A stretch of 64,000 bases of DNA, taken from positions 31,699-95,698 of the forward strand of contig NZ_JAGGPM010000030.1 in the NCBI RefSeq assembly GCF_018613835.1. Direction: 5' to 3'. Positions within the stretch are counted from its first letter, which is position 1; every line of letters starts with the position of its first letter. Under the pieces are notes generated by a model. The model searched no databases and was not told where the DNA came from. It saw only the letters and a program-made list of their open reading frames with translations. The translations under genes and the position numbers were made by a program. Shown here piece by piece: positions 42,619 through 51,066 of this stretch. The stretch is from Arthrobacter sp. ISL-5. Its GTDB lineage: Bacteria > Actinomycetota > Actinomycetes > Actinomycetales > Micrococcaceae.

Positions 42619-43541
42619 ATGCCGCGTCCCTGCCCGCTTCCTCCCCCGCTGTTGGGGCAGCCCTTCACCATCAAACAGGCCAAGGCAGCAGGCCTGACCC
42701 GCCGGCGCGCAAGGGCCCAGGGCCTGGCAAGCCCGTGCCACGGCGTGCGGATTCCGGCGTCGGCGGACCTCACCCTGCTGGTCCGGGCCAGGTCCCTGGC
42801 CTTGGCCACAGGAGCCGTCGCCAGCCACCTCACAGCCGCGGCGCTGTGGGGTTTTCCTTTGCCGCGCTGCTTCGAAACGCATGAAGTCGTCCATCTGACG
42901 TGCCGGCGCGGCGGCAGGGCGGTGCGGCGCAAGGACGTGTGCGGCCACCAGTCCGTCCTCCTGCCGGATGAAATCATCGAGGGCCGCTACGTGGCGTGCA
43001 CCTCTCCCCTACGGACCTGGTTTGATCTGGCCGGCGTTCTGGGCATGCTGGACCTCGTCATCGCCGGCGATTTCCTGCTACGGCGCCGGAATCCTCTGTC
43101 CACGCTGGCTGCCCTGGACACCTTCCTCGCCACCAAGGAGGGCCGGCCGGGCTACCGGAAGGCCATGAAGGCCCGGGCGCTCATCCGGGCGGACACCGAT
43201 TCGCCCAAGGAAACCGAGCTGCGCCTGCTGCTGGTCGGGCCGGTCTGCCCGAACCGTCCATCAACCTGCCGCTGCTCGATGAAACCGGGGGCTGGATCCA
43301 GGACCCGGACATGTCCTATGAAAAGTTCAAGATCGCCATCCAGTACGACGGCGGCCACCACTCCACCTCTACCCAACGGCGAAGCGACATATTCCGAGAC
43401 GAGAACGCGCGCAGGCTCGGCTGGCTCGTGGTGGTCCTGACCCAATGGGACATGGACCCGTTCGCTCCCGGCATGGAGCCCAACGCCGTGACCAGGGTGC
43501 GCGAAGCGCTCGTTAGCCGCGGCTGGAAGCCCGGGCGCTAG
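42619..43541 (+). pseudogene. Frameshifted AbiEi-antitoxin/DUF559 nuclease-like gene
   Basis: Two frames together encode one protein of about 307 residues. The first (from ATG 42619) begins like an AbiEi-type helix-turn-helix antitoxin (FTIKQAKAAGLTRRRARAQG) and reads well to SPKETELRLLLV; then at about 43236 one base is missing and the frame changes. The continuation in the other frame is normal: GLPEPSINLPLL, KIAIQYDGGHH, RRSDIFRDENARRLGW, the Vsr/DUF559 endonuclease-like core. The native protein is thus interrupted just before its catalytic part. A sequencing error cannot be excluded; there is no partner toxin gene. Confidence 0.85.
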
Positions 43542-43619
43542 GCCTACAGAAGAAGCTCACGTCCCGGGTCCAACCGTTTGGAGCCACGATCCTGCCCCCT
43601 TGGAACGACGCCCTCGCCT

Positions 43620-43673
43620 ATTCGCCAAAAATGGCCGCCCAGCGCACATGCTGAGCGGCCATTTTTGGCGAAT
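43620..43673. terminator. Palindrome family copy 3, between the pseudogene and ccsB
   Basis: Arms 43620-43639 and 43654-43673 pair with one mismatch (ATTCGCCAAAAATGGCCGCC on the left). It lies between two convergent genes, 80 nt past the pseudogene stop and 23 nt before the ccsB stop, so it can terminate both. The A/T tracts within the stem give a short T-run in both directions. Confidence 0.75.
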
Positions 43674-43695
43674 GGGCGCTGGGACCCCGCGTACG

Positions 43696-44838
43696 TTACA
43701 GCCCCGAGTAGGAGTGGAGGCCGTTGAAGAACTGGTTCACGATGGTGAAGTTGAAGACCACGCACAGGTAGCCCACGATCGACAGCCAGGCCGCGCGGGT
43801 CCCCGTCCAGCCGCGGGTGGCCCGTGCGTGCAGGTAGCCGGCGTAGACCACCCAGATCACGAACGTCCACACTTCCTTGGTGTCCCAGCCCCAGAAACGG
43901 CCCCAGGCCTTCTCAGCCCAGATGGCGCCGAACATGAGGGTGAACGTCCAGCCGATGAAGGCGATGGCGTTGATCCGGTAGGAGAGGTTCTCCAGGCTCA
44001 GGGCGGACGGCACCAGGCGCATGAAGCCCAGCTTGTCCTCGCCCCCGGCAGCAAGGGTCTTCTGCCGGTGCGACTGCACGAGCTGCAGCGCGGACATGGC
44101 AAACGTCAGGGTGAACAGGGCCGAGGAAAGCACGGCGATGGAAACGTGGATGACCAGCCAGTAGCTTTGCAGCGCGGGCACGAGGTGGCCCACCGGGGTC
44201 CAGTAGGCCACGGAGGCAGCCACCAGCATAATGATCACCAGGCCCACCACGAACGTGCCCAGGAAGCGCAGGTCGCGGCGGATCAGCACCACGAGGAACA
44301 CCGCCACGGCCACGAACGCACCGGTGGTCAGGAACTCGTACATGTTGCCCCACGGCACACGGCCCGCGCCCACGGCACGCGTCAGCACACCGGCAGCGTG
44401 GATCGCGGCGCCCAGCACCGTCAGTGCGACGGCCACCCGGGCGGGGACGCGGCGCTCGGCGGCGTATTCCATGCTGGCATTGGCGGTCTGCCCCGCTCCG
44501 CTGCCAGGCCCTCCCGCAGACACCGACGACGACGGCCGCTCGGCACGGCCGGCAGGCCCGGCCAGGTGCCCCGCAACACGGTCGGCGTCCGCGGCTGCAC
44601 CGCGGACTGAGCCGGCGGCCACCGGGACCTTCGCGCCGGCGTCCGCCGCTGCCCCGTCCGACGCAGCTGCGTCCGGCGTCCCGGCGGCTGCGGCAGCCTT
44701 GAGGTCCACGGTGCGGAGCGCCTTGCTGCTCTTGGCCAGGTCCCACGCGAAGGCTATGAACGCCACCGTGTACGTGCCGGCGGCCAGCAGCATGAAGAGC
44801 TCGCTGTACTGGCCCATGGTTTCGTTGATGGGGAACAT
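43696..44838 (-). CDS. ccsB: System II cytochrome c biogenesis protein CcsB/ResC
   Basis: 380 residues. About eight membrane helices and an Ala-rich cytosolic insertion (70-115). The haem-handling WWD-type motif is WAEKAWGRFWGWDTKEVW, and conserved His residues flank it (GHLVPALQSYWLVIHVSIA). With ResB it exports haem and attaches it to apocytochrome c at the outside of the membrane. Its start shares a base with the resB stop, so the two are translated together. Confidence 0.95.
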   Translation of the reverse strand: MFPINETMGQYSELFMLLAAGTYTVAFIAFAWDLAKSSKALRTVDLKAAAAAGTPDAAASDGAAADAGAKVPVAAGSVRGAAADADRVAGHLAGPAGRAERPSSSVSAGGPGSGAGQTANASMEYAAERRVPARVAVALTVLGAAIHAAGVLTRAVGAGRVPWGNMYEFLTTGAFVAVAVFLVVLIRRDLRFLGTFVVGLVIIMLVAASVAYWTPVGHLVPALQSYWLVIHVSIAVLSSALFTLTFAMSALQLVQSHRQKTLAAGGEDKLGFMRLVPSALSLENLSYRINAIAFIGWTFTLMFGAIWAEKAWGRFWGWDTKEVWTFVIWVVYAGYLHARATRGWTGTRAAWLSIVGYLCVVFNFTIVNQFFNGLHSYSGL

Positions 44839-46688
44839 TACTGGTCCTTCTTTGACTCGGGTGAGCCTGCTGTTGACTGGATGAAGTCTTCTGAGGGCGT
44901 TGCCGCGGAGGCATCGGCGCCCGAGGCGGCCGAAGCGTCCACCGGATCGGTGTGAACCGAAGCGTCCGCCGGATCGGTGCCCGCCGGGCCATTATCCGCC
45001 CGTTCGCTGGGAGGTATCTGGGTGTCCAGGCCCCACGCGCCTGCCAGCAGTCCGCGGATCGCAACGGCTTCGCCTGCCAGCCGGTGGTCCTCGCCGCGGG
45101 TCAGAAGTCCGTACTCCACCATGGTGCGGCCGTCCTCGTGCGTGCCCGTGCGGACCCAGACGCGGCGCCGGTTGACGTAGAGCGAGACGACCAGCCCGGC
45201 CACCGCCAGCAGCGCGAAGATCAGGGCCGAGAGCTGGCCCGGATTGTGGTGGATGTCGACGCCGATGTACTTCTTCACGCCGTCGAAGCTGATGGAGCCC
45301 TTGCCGTCGGGCAGCGTGTAGGTGCTGCCCGGGGCCAAGGTGATGCCGCCGGCCGCGAGATCACGGCCGTTCAGGGGCTTCAGGTCCTTCACGTCGAGTT
45401 CGAACACGTTCTGCGGGGCGCCCTTGTCAAGGCCGAGGTCACCGTAGTACGAGTTCAGGCTCAACTGCGGGTTGATGAGGTCCGGGTCCCCGCTGAAGGA
45501 AATCCCCTTGTCCGTCACGAACGCCGTGGGCAGGAAGAAGCCGGCGAACCCGAGCTGCTCCGGCTTGGCGTCGGGAACCTTGATCACCACGGACGAGTAA
45601 TAGTTCTCGCCCTGCAGCTTCGCCACCACGGGACCCTGCATGGCGATGTTGCCCTTGCCGTCCCGGACCGTCACCACCGGGGCGTAGCCGTTGCCTGTCA
45701 GATAGATGCTGGTCCCGCCGAGGGTCACTGGATCGTTGACCTTGAGGACTTCCTTCTTGGCCGGCGCCCCGGGGTTTTCCTTGGTGGTGACATCCGCCGT
45801 GAAGTCAATGGGCTGGCCGAACTTGCCCTTTGATTCGCGGTCGAACGTAGCCTGGAACTTGTCCAGCTGGATGGAGTACGGCTGGAGCTGGCTGCTCTGG
45901 AAGTTGGTACCCGGCGTGAACTGGTCATAGCCCACCAGCGTGTTCACGAAGGTGTCACCCTCCACCAGGATCCGCTGCCCGCTGTAGCCGAACAGCCCGC
46001 CGACAGCCACCGACACGAGCACACCGATCAGCGAGGTGTGGAAGACGAGGTTGCCCACCTCCTTGAGGAAGCCGCGCTCCGCCCCCAAAGACGGCCGCGC
46101 GCCGTCGTCGTGCCGTACTTCAACGCGGTAACCGCGTTTCTTGAGCAGCGCGGCTGCGTCTTCAATGGCGTCCGACGCCGGGACGCCGGCTTCCGCGGGC
46201 ACCACCAGTGTGCCGTACTCCGGCAGGCGGGAGAGACGCTTCGGGGTGCGCGGCGGCTGGGAGCGCATGGCCCGGTAGTGCGCGATGGCGCGGGGAACGA
46301 CGCAGCCGATCAGCGAAATGAACAGCAGGATGTAGATGGCCGAGAACCAGGCCGAGGAGTAGACGTCGTAGAGCTGCAGCGAATCAAGGATCTTGCCGTA
46401 GTCGGGGTGGTCCTTGATGTACTGCGTGACCACCGACGGGTTGGCCGGGCGCTGCGGGAACAGGGATCCCGGCACCGCTGCCACCGCGAGCAGCAGCAGG
46501 AGGAAAAGGGCGGTGCGCATGCTGGTCAGCTGGGTCCACGCCCAGCGGAGCATGCCGAGGATCCCCAGCGCGGGGAGCGCCGCGTCGGCCTTGGCCGCCT
46601 TGACGTGGTCCTGGCGGGGACCTTCGGGCGTACCCTGGGGGCCGCCCGCTCCGGAGGATTTCTTAGTTGGCTTCACACGCTCGCTCAT
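44838..46688 (-). CDS. resB: System II cytochrome c biogenesis protein ResB/Ccs1
   Basis: 616 residues. Three N-terminal membrane helices (from about 45, with LGMLRWAWTQLTSMRTALFLLLLLAV cut here into its recognisable parts: WTQLTSMRTALFLLLL and FSAIYILLFISLIGCVVP), a large extracytoplasmic beta-rich domain and a fourth helix near 505. Together with CcsB it forms the haem lyase. Sits between ccdA (one-base contact) and ccsB. A Ser/Asp/Ala-rich tail of 60 residues is unusual but typical of low-complexity actinobacterial tails. Confidence 0.93.
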   Translation of the reverse strand: MSERVKPTKKSSGAGGPQGTPEGPRQDHVKAAKADAALPALGILGMLRWAWTQLTSMRTALFLLLLLAVAAVPGSLFPQRPANPSVVTQYIKDHPDYGKILDSLQLYDVYSSAWFSAIYILLFISLIGCVVPRAIAHYRAMRSQPPRTPKRLSRLPEYGTLVVPAEAGVPASDAIEDAAALLKKRGYRVEVRHDDGARPSLGAERGFLKEVGNLVFHTSLIGVLVSVAVGGLFGYSGQRILVEGDTFVNTLVGYDQFTPGTNFQSSQLQPYSIQLDKFQATFDRESKGKFGQPIDFTADVTTKENPGAPAKKEVLKVNDPVTLGGTSIYLTGNGYAPVVTVRDGKGNIAMQGPVVAKLQGENYYSSVVIKVPDAKPEQLGFAGFFLPTAFVTDKGISFSGDPDLINPQLSLNSYYGDLGLDKGAPQNVFELDVKDLKPLNGRDLAAGGITLAPGSTYTLPDGKGSISFDGVKKYIGVDIHHNPGQLSALIFALLAVAGLVVSLYVNRRRVWVRTGTHEDGRTMVEYGLLTRGEDHRLAGEAVAIRGLLAGAWGLDTQIPPSERADNGPAGTDPADASVHTDPVDASAASGADASAATPSEDFIQSTAGSPESKKDQ

Positions 46689-47443
46689 CAGATTGGCAAT
46701 TTCACATCGTTTTGGAACCAGTACTGCAACTCGGTGACCCAGGTTCCCCAGACTCCCGTGGCCATCAACACGCCCAGGGCAATCAGGACGCCGCCGCCCG
46801 TCCGCTGGATGGCCACCCGGTGGGTGCGGAAGAAGGACAGAACGCCGGCGCCGCGGCGCACAGCGAGGGCGATCAGCAGGAACGGAATGCCCAGGCCAAG
46901 GCTATAGACGAACGCCAGGAAAGCGCCTTTCGCGGCAGAGGAGCCGCCGGAGAGGCTCAGGAGCTGCACGGCCGAGTAGGTGGGGCCGATGCACGGCGCC
47001 CATCCGAGGCCGAAAGTGATCCCGAGCAGCGGCGCGCCCCAGAGGCCTGCCGGCGGTTTCGCGTGGATCTTGGCGTCGCGCTGGAGCCATGCGAATCCGC
47101 CCATGAACACGACGCCCATGATGATCACAAGGACGCCGAGCAGTTGGGTGATCCAGGCGTTCTGCGAGCCGGTGATCAGAGACCCCAGCTGGCCGAAGGC
47201 CCCGCCGAGCAGCACGAAGATGACCGAGAATCCGAGCACGAACAAGCCGATCCCCGCCAGCATGCGGCCGCGCTTTTGCTTCTGGAGGTCCACGCCGGTA
47301 AGCCCCGTGACATAGCCCAGGTATCCGGGCACGAGCGGCAGCACGCAGGGCGAGAGGAAGGACACGAAGCCCGCCAGCAGCGCCACCGGGATGGCAAGCA
47401 GGAGTGATCCGTTCAGGATGGCTTCGGCGAAGGGGCTGTTCAC
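46688..47443 (-). CDS. ccdA: Cytochrome c biogenesis protein CcdA
   Basis: 251 residues with six membrane helices. The two essential Cys are in LSPCVLPLVPGYLGY and GWAPCIGPTYSAV. It passes electrons from cytosolic thioredoxin across the membrane to the ResA-type thioredoxin encoded 16 nt upstream, which keeps apocytochrome c reduced. Stop and the next start (resB) share one base. Confidence 0.95.
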   Translation of the reverse strand: MNSPFAEAILNGSLLLAIPVALLAGFVSFLSPCVLPLVPGYLGYVTGLTGVDLQKQKRGRMLAGIGLFVLGFSVIFVLLGGAFGQLGSLITGSQNAWITQLLGVLVIIMGVVFMGGFAWLQRDAKIHAKPPAGLWGAPLLGITFGLGWAPCIGPTYSAVQLLSLSGGSSAAKGAFLAFVYSLGLGIPFLLIALAVRRGAGVLSFFRTHRVAIQRTGGGVLIALGVLMATGVWGTWVTELQYWFQNDVKLPI

Positions 47444-47459
47444 GTTGGGGAGACCGCCG

Positions 47460-48071
47460 CTACTCTGCCACGGCGGACTGGATGAGGGCTTTGAGGGTGC
47501 CCTTCTGGATCTCCCCCAGCACGCGCGAGGCCACCCGGCCCTGCTTGTCCACCACCAGCGTGGTGGGGACCGCGCCCGGAGGCACGAGTCCGGACACGGC
47601 CAGCAGCACGGCGCCGTCTTTGTCGTTGAAGCTGGGGTAGGTGAGCCCGAAGGTCTTGTCGAAGGCGTCGGCGGTGGCCTTCTCGTCGCGCAGGTTCACG
47701 CCGAAGAACTGCACACCCTTGCTCTTGAACTCCTGGTGGAGGGCCTCGAGGGAGGGCGCTTCCACCCGGCACGGCGCGCAGGCAGCGAACCAGAAGTTCA
47801 GCACGGTCACCTTGCCCAGGAAGTCCTTGGCCGTGACGGCGGTGCCGTCAAAAAGCTTGCCCTCGATGTCGACGGCGGATTTGCGGTCCGCCGCGGCGAA
47901 TTCCGTCACCGAGCCGTCGCCGGCCACGTAGTTCTTGTTGTCCCCCGCCTTTGCCTGCTTCGCCAGGGCGTCTTCCTGCGCGCACGCGGACAGCCCCAGC
48001 GTGAGCGCCGTCAGGGCTAGGCCGCCGGCGGCAAGCACGCTGCGCCGGGAACTTATGGGGCTGTTGGGCAT
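47460..48071 (-). CDS. Membrane-anchored thioredoxin-like protein (ResA/TlpA type)
   Basis: 203 residues. The signal sequence ends in a lipobox (TLGLSAC), so it is probably a lipoprotein. The thioredoxin domain has FWFAACAPCRVEAPSL, with the CAPC redox pair, and cis-Pro region PPGAVPTTLVVD. Reduces apocytochrome c before haem attachment. Between a histidine phosphatase gene (3-nt gap) and ccdA, as in Mycobacterium and other actinobacteria. Confidence 0.93.
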   Translation of the reverse strand: MPNSPISSRRSVLAAGGLALTALTLGLSACAQEDALAKQAKAGDNKNYVAGDGSVTEFAAADRKSAVDIEGKLFDGTAVTAKDFLGKVTVLNFWFAACAPCRVEAPSLEALHQEFKSKGVQFFGVNLRDEKATADAFDKTFGLTYPSFNDKDGAVLLAVSGLVPPGAVPTTLVVDKQGRVASRVLGEIQKGTLKALIQSAVAE

Positions 48072-48074
48072 GGT

Positions 48075-48740
48075 TTAGGCTCCGGGGGTGGTGGAGGCGC
48101 CGGGCAGGAGGGCTGCGGCCGGTTCGCTGTACTCGACGCGCAGGAGGGTGCCGTCGCCGTCGAAAATAAGGGAGGTGAGTGAGGTCAGCGTGCACTCGCG
48201 CTTGCGCGGGTCATGCCAGAGCGGCCTGCCCTCGGCACTGAGCCGGGTGGCCCAGATGGGAAGCTGGTGGCTGACCATGATGGCCTCGGCGCCGTCGCCG
48301 CCGAGTTCGATTGCCTTGTCCCGGGCGTCCTGGACCGCGGCCCTCACACGGGCAGCCTGCTCCTTGTACGGCTCACCCCAAGATGGCCTGAGCGGGTTCA
48401 CCAGCTTGCGCCAGTGCCGGGGCTTGCGCAGCTCTGCCTTGGTGACCCTGAGGCCTTCGAAGTGGTTTTCAGCCTCGATGATGCGCTGGTCCGTATGGAT
48501 GTCCAGGCCAAGGGCGCGGGAGGTGGGCTCGGCCGTCTCCTGGGCGCGGGTCAGCGGAGAGGACACGAGGTAGACAATCTTTGCACCCTGGGAGACCCGG
48601 TCGCGGAAGTGCTCCGCGAGGGTGTGCGCCATCTGCTGGCCAAGCTCGGAGAGGTGGTATTCCGGCAGCCTGCCGTACAGGACGCCCTCGGGGTTGTAGA
48701 CCTCGCCGTGGCGGAGCAAATGAACAGTGGCTTGGGGCAT
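48075..48740 (-). CDS. Histidine phosphatase (phosphoglycerate-mutase-like)
   Basis: 221 residues. The motifs VHLLRHGEVYNPEG (phospho-His), VSSPLTRAQETAEPTSRALG, FEGLRV (Glu) and MVSHQLPIWATRL (second His) define the branch. Substrate unknown. First gene of a probable five-gene operon running to ccsB; it is conserved at this position near cytochrome c maturation genes in actinobacteria, which suggests a shared function that has not been worked out. Confidence 0.9.
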   Translation of the reverse strand: MPQATVHLLRHGEVYNPEGVLYGRLPEYHLSELGQQMAHTLAEHFRDRVSQGAKIVYLVSSPLTRAQETAEPTSRALGLDIHTDQRIIEAENHFEGLRVTKAELRKPRHWRKLVNPLRPSWGEPYKEQAARVRAAVQDARDKAIELGGDGAEAIMVSHQLPIWATRLSAEGRPLWHDPRKRECTLTSLTSLIFDGDGTLLRVEYSEPAAALLPGASTTPGA

Positions 48741-48872
48741 GTGTACCAGTTTCTCAAAGATGTCGGACGATCTGAAATCTTCTACACCTAGTAGAACTCA
48801 GGAATTTTCCAAAATGTTCCCCAGGGGTGGAATAAAAGATGCAAACGCATGTTTATACTGGATGCAGCAGTT

Positions 48873-48903
48873 AGTTGAGACTTCAACAAATGAAGCTTCA
48901 ACT
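48873..48903. promoter_or_regulatory. MarR-like inverted repeat in the yceI promoter
   Basis: AGTTGAGACTTCA and TGAAGCTTCAACT are complementary arms (one insertion/shift) around ACAAA/T. They stand 43 nt upstream of the yceI ATG, and TTTATACT just before looks like a -10 element. TTGA/TCAA arms of this kind are typical of MarR-family regulators. No MarR gene lies nearby. Confidence 0.6.
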
Positions 48904-48945
48904 CTAGATCGTCCCGCTTCGTTCACAGATCCAAGGAGAACCATC

Positions 48946-49494
48946 ATGGCACTTCCCACCAACGTCACCCCCGGCACCTGGACTCTCGACAACTCGCACA
49001 GCGAAATCGCGTTCACCGTTCGGCACGCAGGCATCAGCAAGGTCCGCGGCCAGTTCAAGGACGCAGCCGCAACCCTGGACCTCGCCGAGAACGTCGCTGA
49101 CTCCCGCATCAACGCCACCATCCAGACCGCGAGCTTCGACTCCGGCGACGTGAACCGTGACGGCCACGTGCGCGGCGAAGACTTCTTCGACGTCGAGAAG
49201 TTCCCGGAGATCTCCTTCGTTTCCAACGGGCTGGTTCCCACCGGCGACGGCTACGAACTCCAGGGCGACCTCACCATCAAGGGTGTCACCCGCCCGGTGG
49301 CCCTCGACACCGAATTCAACGGCGTGGCCGTGGACCCGTTCGGCAACACCCGCGCCGGTGTTTCGGCTGAGACCACCATCAGCCGCAAGGACTTCGGCCT
49401 GACCTGGAACGCTGTGCTCGAAGCCGGCGGCGTGCTGGTCAGCGACAAGGTTGCCATCAACCTGGAACTGGCCTTCATCGCCCCCGCCGCGTAA
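48946..49494 (+). CDS. YceI-family lipid-binding-like protein
   Basis: 182 residues with a clear AAGGAGA site before the ATG. The lipocalin-like YceI fold is visible: GTWTLDNSHSEIAFTVRHAGISK, VRGQFKDAAATLDL, DGHVRGEDFFDVEKFPEISF and LTIKGVTRPVALDTEF, and the C-terminal RKDFGLTWNAVLEAGG. These proteins bind polyisoprenoids in periplasm or cytosol; here there is no signal peptide, so it is cytosolic. An inverted repeat in its promoter suggests regulation by a MarR-type factor. A strong hairpin follows the stop. Confidence 0.93.
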   Translation: MALPTNVTPGTWTLDNSHSEIAFTVRHAGISKVRGQFKDAAATLDLAENVADSRINATIQTASFDSGDVNRDGHVRGEDFFDVEKFPEISFVSNGLVPTGDGYELQGDLTIKGVTRPVALDTEFNGVAVDPFGNTRAGVSAETTISRKDFGLTWNAVLEAGGVLVSDKVAINLELAFIAPAA

Positions 49495-49530
49495 TTTGCA
49501 CGGCTGGTCCGCCAGCCATGTAGTGAAACC

Positions 49531-49565
49531 GACGCCCCGCCCGTGAATTCCATGGGCGGGGCGTC
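49531..49565 (+). terminator. Terminator after yceI
   Basis: GACGCCCCGCCC (49531-49542) pairs with GGGCGGGGCGTC (49554-49565), 12 bp plus extension, loop GTGAATTCCAT. It begins 36 nt after the yceI stop. Followed by GGCG, no U-run. Confidence 0.7.
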
Positions 49566-49606
49566 GGCGTTGCTAGGGGCCCGGGCTTTCGCCTGCTGAA
49601 CGGCGC

Positions 49607-49708
49607 TGCGGGCTGGCTGCGGGACTGGCTGCGGGACTGCCTGCGGGACTGCCTGCGGGCGGCTCACGGGGCTGCCTACGGGACTGCCTGCGGGACTGCC
49701 TGCGGGAC
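49607..49708. repeat. 12-bp tandem repeat CCTGCGGGACTG
   Basis: About seven to eight units of GGACTGCCTGCG with minor changes (GGCT, GGGCGGCTCACGGGGCTGCC interrupts). It occupies the noncoding gap between yceI and the proline-rich membrane protein. It is not in a gene I can support on either strand, so it looks like an intergenic minisatellite. Confidence 0.6.
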
Positions 49709-49802
49709 ACGATAACCGCCTTCCAAACAGGCGTGCGGGGCGGCTTGGACATGGCCCGGGACCTCCTAGAATTCGCCAAATCGCGGGTCTACAGTGAGAG
49801 CC

Positions 49803-50738
49803 ATGAGCAACCCAAGCGATGAACCGCAGCCTCAGCAGCCGGGCTCCGAGCCGCGGCCTGAGGACCATCCCGCGCCAGCGGGACAGCAGCCACCGGCGTC
49901 GCAGCCACCAGCAGGACAGCCACCAGCGGCATCGCAACCACCAGCAGGACAGCCACCAGCGGCATCGCAACCACCAGCAGGACAGCAGCCAGCGGCATCG
50001 CAACCGACCGGGTCGCAACCAACCGGACCTCAGCCGCCAGCAGGTCAGCAGCCATCGGCGTCGCAGCCGGCCGGGTCACAGCCGCCAGCAGGAAACCGGC
50101 CTCCCGACGGATTCCAGCCCCCGGGGCCTCGGGACGGCGCGCAGCCGGGGTACGGGTACGGGCAAGACGCCGGGCAACCGGACGGCCAGCCATCTGGACA
50201 GCAGGGCTGGCAGGCAGGGCCCCAGGGCTGGCAGGCAGGTCAGCCGGGCGGTGCCGGGCGCTTCGAGATGCCCGTAGACCGGCCGCGCAGCTTCTACGAA
50301 GTCATGCCCAATGGCGGCTTCTCGGGCATCTTCGAAGTGGCAGGTCTCCCCAAGGAGCTGAAGGTGTCCTACTGGATCTGGGTGATCGGCGGCCTGCTCG
50401 GACTCTTGGGCGGAGTGATCGGGCTGTTCGGTGCGCTGGTGCTCTTTGCGATCCTGCCGGGCGTGGCCATCCTGGTGCTGTTGCTTGTGCTCGTGGCACT
50501 GGCGCTTGCCGCAGCGCAGATTGTCCTGGCCATGAAGATGAAGGAGGGCCGGGAGTGGGCGCGGCTGGCGCTGACGATAGTCGCGGGCGTATCGCTGCTG
50601 CTGGCGGTCATCAATTCGAGTTTCGCCGCTGGCCAGGACGGCAACTGGCTGGGCTTCCTGATCAGCCTGGTAGCAACCGTGCTCATGTGGGTACCGAACT
50701 CGCAGAACTGGTTTGCCGCCGCAAGGGGTTCCGCCTGA
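49803..50738 (+). CDS. Proline/glutamine-rich membrane protein with four C-terminal helices
   Basis: 311 residues from the ATG at 49803. Residues 1-165 are unstructured, built of repeats such as PPAGQPPAASQ, encoded by 33-bp DNA repeats. The C-terminal part has four membrane helices (VSYWIWVIGGLLGLLGGVIG, LFAILPGVAILVLLLVLVAL, and two more) with a short MKMKEGREWARLAL loop. DUF4064/Yip1-like small tetraspan proteins have the same layout. It resembles the next gene, suggesting tandem duplication. No function known. Confidence 0.72.
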   Translation: MSNPSDEPQPQQPGSEPRPEDHPAPAGQQPPASQPPAGQPPAASQPPAGQPPAASQPPAGQQPAASQPTGSQPTGPQPPAGQQPSASQPAGSQPPAGNRPPDGFQPPGPRDGAQPGYGYGQDAGQPDGQPSGQQGWQAGPQGWQAGQPGGAGRFEMPVDRPRSFYEVMPNGGFSGIFEVAGLPKELKVSYWIWVIGGLLGLLGGVIGLFGALVLFAILPGVAILVLLLVLVALALAAAQIVLAMKMKEGREWARLALTIVAGVSLLLAVINSSFAAGQDGNWLGFLISLVATVLMWVPNSQNWFAAARGSA

Positions 50739-51066
50739 CTTGCAATTAGAGTCACCGCTGCTGATTTGCCGTTCGGCGGCAGACGCCGTCGGGCCGGGTG
50801 CAATGCGCCGCTCGAGGCGACGACGGAAGCGGCGTGTTATGCGCCGTCGGAAGTAGCGCGTGGCGCGCCGTCGGGCTTCGTTCGAATCGCCTCAATGACA
50901 GCCCGTAACGCCGTCTTTAGGTGTGCGGACGCGCCGCAAGAATACCTCTGCGGAATGATCTTCACCGTGCCCCCAGAGGGGTACGGTGGAAGTGAACCAT
51001 GCTGGGGGCAGGGCAGGCTTCTGAACCCGGTGGCCGATCCCGACGTCAATACGCAAAGGACCGCTC
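50739..51066. other. 328-bp intergenic region between the two low-complexity membrane proteins
   Basis: Contains repeated GCGCCGTCGG-like words (at about 50790-50880) and no ORF with a ribosome site. CCCCCAGAGGGGTACGGTGG near 50970 may be part of a promoter for the next gene. Confidence 0.4.

Noticed and set aside
42619..43541. AbiE-type toxin-antitoxin system
   Set aside because: Only the antitoxin-like head is present, fused to a nuclease-like core; no AbiEii toxin gene adjoins.
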